Assembly (NCBI GenBank): GCA_958510875.1
Contig: OY294067.1
Location: 248,945,736 to 249,009,735 of the forward strand
Direction of reading: 5' to 3'
DNA from: Endomychus coccineus
Taxonomy: Eukaryota; Arthropoda; Insecta; Coleoptera; Endomychidae
DNA: 64,000 nt
Below are positions 59,441 to 64,000 of the stretch, piece after piece. A program made the translations under genes and the position numbers. The notes under the pieces were generated by a model. It saw only the letters and a program-made list of their open reading frames with translations, was not told the origin of the DNA and ran no database searches. Numbering within the stretch: position 1 is the stretch's first letter; each line of letters starts with the position of its first letter.

Positions 59441-60616
59441 ATAGATCTTTCTGGTATGGCCCGGAATTTCAAATCCATTATTAAATCCTTACACAGATTA
59501 CACCTTCTCATAAGAAATAAATGTTATTGTCCGTGAGTAATAACTTGTATCTAAACTAATTTCCATAATAGCGAAATGGAGCAAGTCAGTAATCAGCTTA
59601 TTTTTTGACCGCTAAATTTCTGTTGCAAAAAGCTGTTGATCACCAATCTACATTGGAAGATGTGGAATTCATTTGTAATGTTCCCACTTGACAAAACCGT
59701 GAAACTGTTCAATCTTTGTGAATTCAGACTCCTCATCAGGAAAGATAATCGATATCTTTCTTTCTCTTCTTTTATGCTCCAAATGAACTTGAGTTTCACC
59801 CAATAAATGATGCATATTCTATAATAGGTCTTAATACCACGTATGTGAAGGAATAATTCTGGGCAAGGATTAAATAAAGCTGAGAAAATCGAAATTATTA
59901 GTTGACGTAATTTTATTGTTGCGTCAAAAACAAAAATATTGTAAACATAACAAATTCACACATGCACTTGAAAGAAAACAGTTATTTTCTGGCTCTGTTC
60001 TTTCGAGCCTTGGCACACTTAATAAAGCATAATTAACTGCTGAATCTCAACGACTACTTATGGATGTGCAGATTGAACACATTACAAATTTCATTGTCCC
60101 GTTCGAATTGACCGCACACCAAGCAGTCATTATCTCCAGTTGTACTACCAAGATCATCATCTAATTCATCATTGTCGCTGACTGATTCTCATCATAACTT
60201 TCAGAATCACCGACTTGTAAAGTTTTCAAAGTCTAGTGTTATTATATCCAAGGAGCAACTATTTATTTTAATTCTCTGAAGTGCAGGCAGGCAAAATGCA
60301 GAATAATATTATAGAATATCTACGAAACTATGAGGTTTTGATATAGGGAAGTGAATCAGGACTTAATTTGATCATAGAATCATAGAATCATGACAGAAAT
60401 CCAAAACGTTTGTGAATATCGGTTGTTCTGTTGAAATTAACAAACGTGACCACATTTCCGAAGAAACTGGAATCGTCACCACTCACAACAAGGAAAATAT
60501 TCTGGTTGTATTCGCAATGTTTCCTTCACCGTCTCTACATACAAATTTTCAGAATCGTGCTATTTTTAGTTCTCGATATGTAGATCGTACTAACTCATAA
60601 TATACCCTTTATATTA
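59441..60616. other. No gene recognised
   Basis: AT-rich; open frames at 59593-59799 (minus) and 60412-60600 are not recognised. Confidence 0.35.
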
Positions 60617-61392
60617 GTCCAGGCAACGAACCGAACACAAATATATATGGTAAGCTAGAATTTAAAAAAAATTTTTAATTTTGTTCCTAATACAATTTAG
60701 ATCATTCATGACTATCAAGACTGCGGAAGTCAACCTTTCTAACCCCCCCCCCCAAAACGTGGTTTCAACCCCTCAGAGGAGCAAAAGTTCAGAAAATTAA
60801 TGAATTAAGAGCCGAAAATGATCCCTAGTATGGTTTTTGGGTCGCTGATCACGATTCCGCAGTTGGTTTTCTCGGAAAACTCCGTCCAGATGGAAAATAT
60901 ATGAAATGTATATATAATATGTAATTTATAATTTTGTTGCAAAAATGACCTCTAGTAGGTTTTTTGTGTTGCTGATCACGATTCTGCTGGAAACTCTCTT
61001 TTTTGGGAAAAATAACAACGGAATCGTGATCAGCGACCCAAAAAACCTACTAGAGGTCATTTTTGCAACAAAATAATAAATTATATATTACCTATATATA
61101 AATTTTCCAAATTTCCCATCTGAAGGGAGTTTTCCGAGAAAACTAACTGCGGAATCTTGATCAAAAAACGTACTAGGGGTCATTTTCGGCTCTTAATTCA
61201 TTAATTTTTGATAGTCATGAATGGTCTATGGGGGTATTAGGAACAAAATGCAGAAAAAATTTGGGCCTTAATTTGACGCGTATGGTTTGAGTGTCATGCT
61301 ACTTGACTTGTGTTGTAGGCAAAACCTGCTATAGTTCTAGCTTGCTATATATTTTTTTTAATATGGCCTTTTTCCCGGCTTATTGCCTGGAC
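60617..61392. mobile_element. Foldback element sharing a subrepeat with 19427-20714
   Basis: TA flanks GTCCAGGCAA and TTGCCTGGAC. Paired inner landmarks are AAGCTAGAA/TTCTAGCTT, TTTTGTTCCTAATAC, CATTCATGACTATCAA and TTAATGAATTAAGAGCCGAA, each with its complement in the other arm. The motif TCGCTGATCACGATTCCG(C) is present forward at about 60842 and inverted at about 61022. A variant lies at 60973, and a decayed copy at 61150. A poly-C run lies at about 60743. No coding sequence. Confidence 0.88.
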
Positions 61393-61754
61393 TACATGTC
61401 TAAGTGTTCGAGATGTTAAGTTGAGTTTCGCAACCAAATTTGTAGGCTTACTGCGGTCAAGAAACTATCAAACAAAATTTTATGAAAAAAGCTATAAATG
61501 TATATAATACTTCAACTGCCTTGAAGTATATGTCATTCTATGTCGATTTTTGTAAATTATTTGTAATTTGAAAATCAATAAATAAATAATTACTTGTTAG
61601 ATTTTGTGATTTTTATTAAGTATGGAAGTTCTATTTAGTCAACGTTCACATTGCGTTTGTTTTTCTAAGGGACATCCACTCGCCAGTAGATGGCGTTAGT
61701 TGTTGTATCTCTCCCTAGCACTTTCTGTTGTTGGTTTATGTTCAGATCAGTAGA
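61393..61754. other. No feature recognised
   Basis: AT-rich spacer up to the hammerhead hairpin. Confidence 0.3.
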
Positions 61755-61860
61755 GATGTCGATCGGTGAAACTACAGCTCTTCTCGTTCCACTGATGAGC
61801 AAGAAAAAGCGAAACTGCTGTCTGAAGATATTTAGCTGTGGTTTTCACTAATCGATCTGG
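61755..61860 (+). ncRNA. Hammerhead ribozyme-like hairpin with extended stem I
   Basis: The core is complete: CTGATGA at 61792-61798, a short stem II (GC...GC), GAAA at 61811-61814, a minimal C-TGCT-G stem III and GTC at 61820-61822. Stem I is long and imperfect: CA next to the core pairs with TG after GTC, then CTTC/GAAG, ACAGCT/AGCTGT and GATCGGTGAA/TTTTCACTAATCGATC. It is homologous to 32222-32393. The canonical core with a GTC triplet makes self-cleavage plausible; that is inference. Confidence 0.6.
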
Positions 61861-62419
61861 AGAGATTGAGAGGAGACACTTACTTTATTCGTAATTTGTT
61901 CTTGGGAGTATTTCTTGAAGTGGAAGTTTCTGGTGACACCAATTCTTGAATAACTTTGGTTTCGGGATGAATTTCGCCCGAAATACATTGTTCCTGTTGG
62001 ATCTATAGCGACAGCGTCGTCGTTCTTTTTCACATCTCTCTTGCCTCGGCTCAAGTGCCCAGTTATTTGTATATTCCTTGAAATCACTGAAAATTCATCG
62101 ATGAAATTCATATTCTTGATGCTTGCAAGGTTCATACCGTTTCTACTTTAGACAACTTATGCGTAGCTAAAACAAGCTAGTAATATGTCTCTTGAAGTTT
62201 GTTTCTTGCCATAACCTCGAGGGACTATATGAGAGATATAATTATGCAACTCGCACAAAATGGCTATTTTGCACTCGTATGAATTGCAGATTATCGCCCT
62301 CGTCTATAGCTCGAGCTGCAAACTCTCACACTCGTGCAGAATAAACTTCATTTTGTGCTTAATACATCTTGTTTTAGTCTGTTGTATTGTAAATAATAGT
62401 AATATTTTTTTGCTTCAAG
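61861..62419. other. LanB2 intron end
   Basis: Unassigned sequence up to the acceptor TTGCTTCAAG at 62410-62419. Confidence 0.4.
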
Positions 62420-62729
62420 GAATGGGTAACTGCTACAGACATCAGAATAACGTTGGACCGCCTGAATACTTTTGGTGAAGAGGTGTTTGGTGCCGAGCAA
62501 GTATTGAGATCATACTTTTATGCAATAGCGGATGTGGCAGTTGGAGCTAGATGCAAATGCAACGGACACGCATCGGAATGTATATCTTCAACAGGTGTGG
62601 GTGGACTCCGCAGGAGAGTATGTAAATGTGAGCATAATACAGCTGGTCCGGATTGCAATGAGTGTCTTCCTTATTATCAAGATGCACCCTGGAGAAGAGC
62701 TACTGCAAAAAATGCACACGAATGTAAAC
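62420..62729 (+). CDS. LanB2: LanB2 exon, end of LN domain and first LE module
   Basis: This 310-nt exon begins after TTTTTTTGCTTCAAG and ends at AAAC/GTGAGTG. It encodes [20 protein letters not shown], then [36 protein letters not shown] and a C-terminal NAHECK plus one base. The LN domain ends at the AVGARCKC junction, followed by an eight-cysteine laminin EGF-like (LE) repeat with the usual CxC and GPDC spacing and the start of the next. Translation begins at the GAA codon formed at the acceptor, not at an internal Met. The 3' phase is 1, so more LE exons are expected to the right. Confidence 0.97.
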
Positions 62730-63239
62730 GTGAGTGATTTTATTTTTCCTTGATTTCCATATAAACAGTCTTTTGGAGTATAATTAACGTGTTCAGCTAG
62801 AAGCTTATTTCCTACTTTATTGAATTTTTATGTTCAGTAGTTAGGTTTGATATTCAATTTTATTGCGCTAAAGGTGCAGTTCTGAACATGAATTTTGAAC
62901 TGACTACTTCTACTGTCAATTAGCAACAGAGCTTAAGATTAATCGCCAAAATCGCTACAATAAAGTCTATTCATGCAAATTATATCCTATTATAACATAT
63001 CATTGATTAAAAAATTATATATTATAGCCATTCGCTTCTGATGGGGATATTCGATCTATAATTTTGCTTTGGGAAAGTTCCGCAATTAAGCAGATCGTCA
63101 AAACGAGCGTTTGACAAGAATTACTCAATGTGATATTTCCGGCAACTTCTCAAACACTAAACTAGTTATTCTGACAAAATGGAATAATGATTATTTTTAC
63201 AATAGGTAGTTAAAAACAGTTCATTCTCTTGGTTAGATG
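62730..63239. other. Start of the next LanB2 intron
   Basis: Follows the GTGAGTG donor. AT-rich, with no feature recognised. Confidence 0.5.
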
Positions 63240-63248
63240 TTATCTATA

Positions 63249-63490
63249 GGGCCTGGTGGCTCAGTGGTATAAGCAATCAATCTTATAATCACTGTGGCTG
63301 CTGGTCGCGGGTTCGAATCCTGCGACTGCGGAATTTTTCCGATGGCCCGTAGAAGAGGTATATATATATTAATTTCAAACTACGTGGCAAATGTACTGGT
63401 CAATGCCAAACCAATTGAATTGTGATTGATTGAAGAATTGTTAATAATATTAGTGGTTCTTCAATTAATCACAATTCAAAAAAAAAAATT
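63249..63490 (+). mobile_element. tRNA-derived SINE with 9-bp target duplication
   Basis: The head carries a perfect pol III box A (TGGCTCAGTGG, 63257-63267) and box B (GGTTCGAATCC, 63310-63320). The body ends in a 21-bp stem-loop (GAATTGTGATTGATTGAAGAA against its near-complement, about 63418-63478) and an A-rich tail (63479-63488). TTATCTATA occurs directly before the head (63240-63248) and directly after the tail (63491-63499). The acceptor ends do not pair as in a tRNA gene, so this is a SINE rather than a functional tRNA. Confidence 0.93.
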
Positions 63491-63519
63491 TTATCTATAC
63501 TATTTACAAAGTATGTCAA

Positions 63520-63660
63520 ACCTAATAAACTATGAAAGAGTTCACACTAGGATACACTATAAATAAATAAGAAACAATCACCTTGATCCCCTAACAAGAA
63601 TGTTAAAGTAGTGAGGACCTTCCAGCTACCAAGTAGCCACCATCAGAGTAAACTAAATTA
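63520..63660 (-). repeat. PLE-C trailer repeat, second copy
   Basis: Similar to 28560-28690 (ACACTATAAATAAATAAG, AACAATCACCTTGATCC, GTGAGGACCTTCCAGCTAC, CCATCAGAGTAAACT). On the minus strand it reads CTGATGG, stem GGCTAC-TTG-GTAGCT and GGAAGG, a decayed hammerhead-like core. Confidence 0.55.
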
Positions 63661-64000
63661 GAAATCAAAATATTCCTGTTTGATAACTATTTGGAATTGA
63701 AAGAGTGAACAAGGGATTACCCTCAGCTGGAGATGAATCTGAATTCTACTTCTCCATCTCTTCTACCTTATCTAGATATATGTTATTACTAAAGAGCGGA
63801 ATATATGCAAAGTGCATATATTTGCATATTTTGCATATTTTTACAAATTTCATAAAAAATTGCATATTTCGGCAAAAATCAAATTTGTGTGCATATTTTA
63901 ATGTTTTTCGTTTTATCAAAAGATTAAGCGCGACCCTTGCAGATAATTGAAATAATTTAAAAGGTGGGTAGGTTTTATTATTATATGGTTTATGGACTCA

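Noticed and set aside
62420..62729. Netrin instead of laminin
   Set aside because: The combination [26 protein letters not shown] and DRLNTFG followed by [15 protein letters not shown] is that of laminin gamma-1.
63249..63330. Functional tRNA gene (both pol III boxes present)
   Set aside because: The acceptor stem does not pair, the spacing between boxes is long, and the unit continues to an A-tail with a target-site duplication, so it is a SINE.

Overview
The window is animal, almost certainly insect, nuclear DNA. It is AT-rich, and short well-bounded exons sit in very long introns packed with decayed transposons of insect type (mellifera-type mariners, Penelope-like elements, Jockey- and I-like LINEs, a Copia gag, a MULE, pogo and Crypton elements). 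A beetle-like insect is a reasonable guess, but the sequence does not prove the order.

The host gene is laminin subunit gamma-1 (Drosophila LanB2) on the + strand. Four consecutive coding exons are recognised at 28030-28294, 42989-43106, 46965-47148 and 62420-62729. Their phases fit one another (0/1, 1/2, 2/0, 0/1), the splice sites are canonical, and together they encode most of the laminin N-terminal domain plus the first laminin EGF-like repeat. The introns between them are about 14.7, 3.9 and 15.3 kb. The signal-peptide exon was not found, so positions 1-28029 are probably intron 1 or 5' flank. The gene continues past the right edge.

Region by region. 1-28 kb: three families of Penelope-like elements (PLE), called A, B and C here; family A has inverted terminal arms carrying hammerhead-ribozyme motifs. 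The same region holds a MULE transposase with FLYWCH remnant, Jockey-like LINE pieces, a pogo/Tigger relic, a Copia gag relic, a 2.3-kb Tc1/mariner-superfamily element with about 590-bp inverted repeats, and three large foldback elements. 28-43 kb (LanB2 intron): a PLE-C copy and several LINE pieces, all antisense to LanB2, a 150-bp (CT)n tract, a second kind of hammerhead hairpin, and a mariner. 43-47 kb: LINE RNase H and PLE-B relics. 47-62 kb (LanB2 intron): a broken tyrosine-recombinase gene interrupted by a 954-bp TA-flanked element, an intact 407-codon Crypton-type tyrosine recombinase, an intact intronless Tctex-type dynein light chain gene, a mariner, a foldback related to the one at 19-21 kb, and a hammerhead hairpin. 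62-64 kb: a tRNA-derived SINE with a clear 9-bp target-site duplication.

Apart from laminin, only the dynein light chain ORF and the Crypton recombinase are uninterrupted and could still encode protein. The most interesting material is structural: hammerhead motifs in two unrelated repeat contexts, a family of TA-flanked foldbacks sharing a subrepeat, and TE-in-TE insertions whose removal restores the older reading frame.
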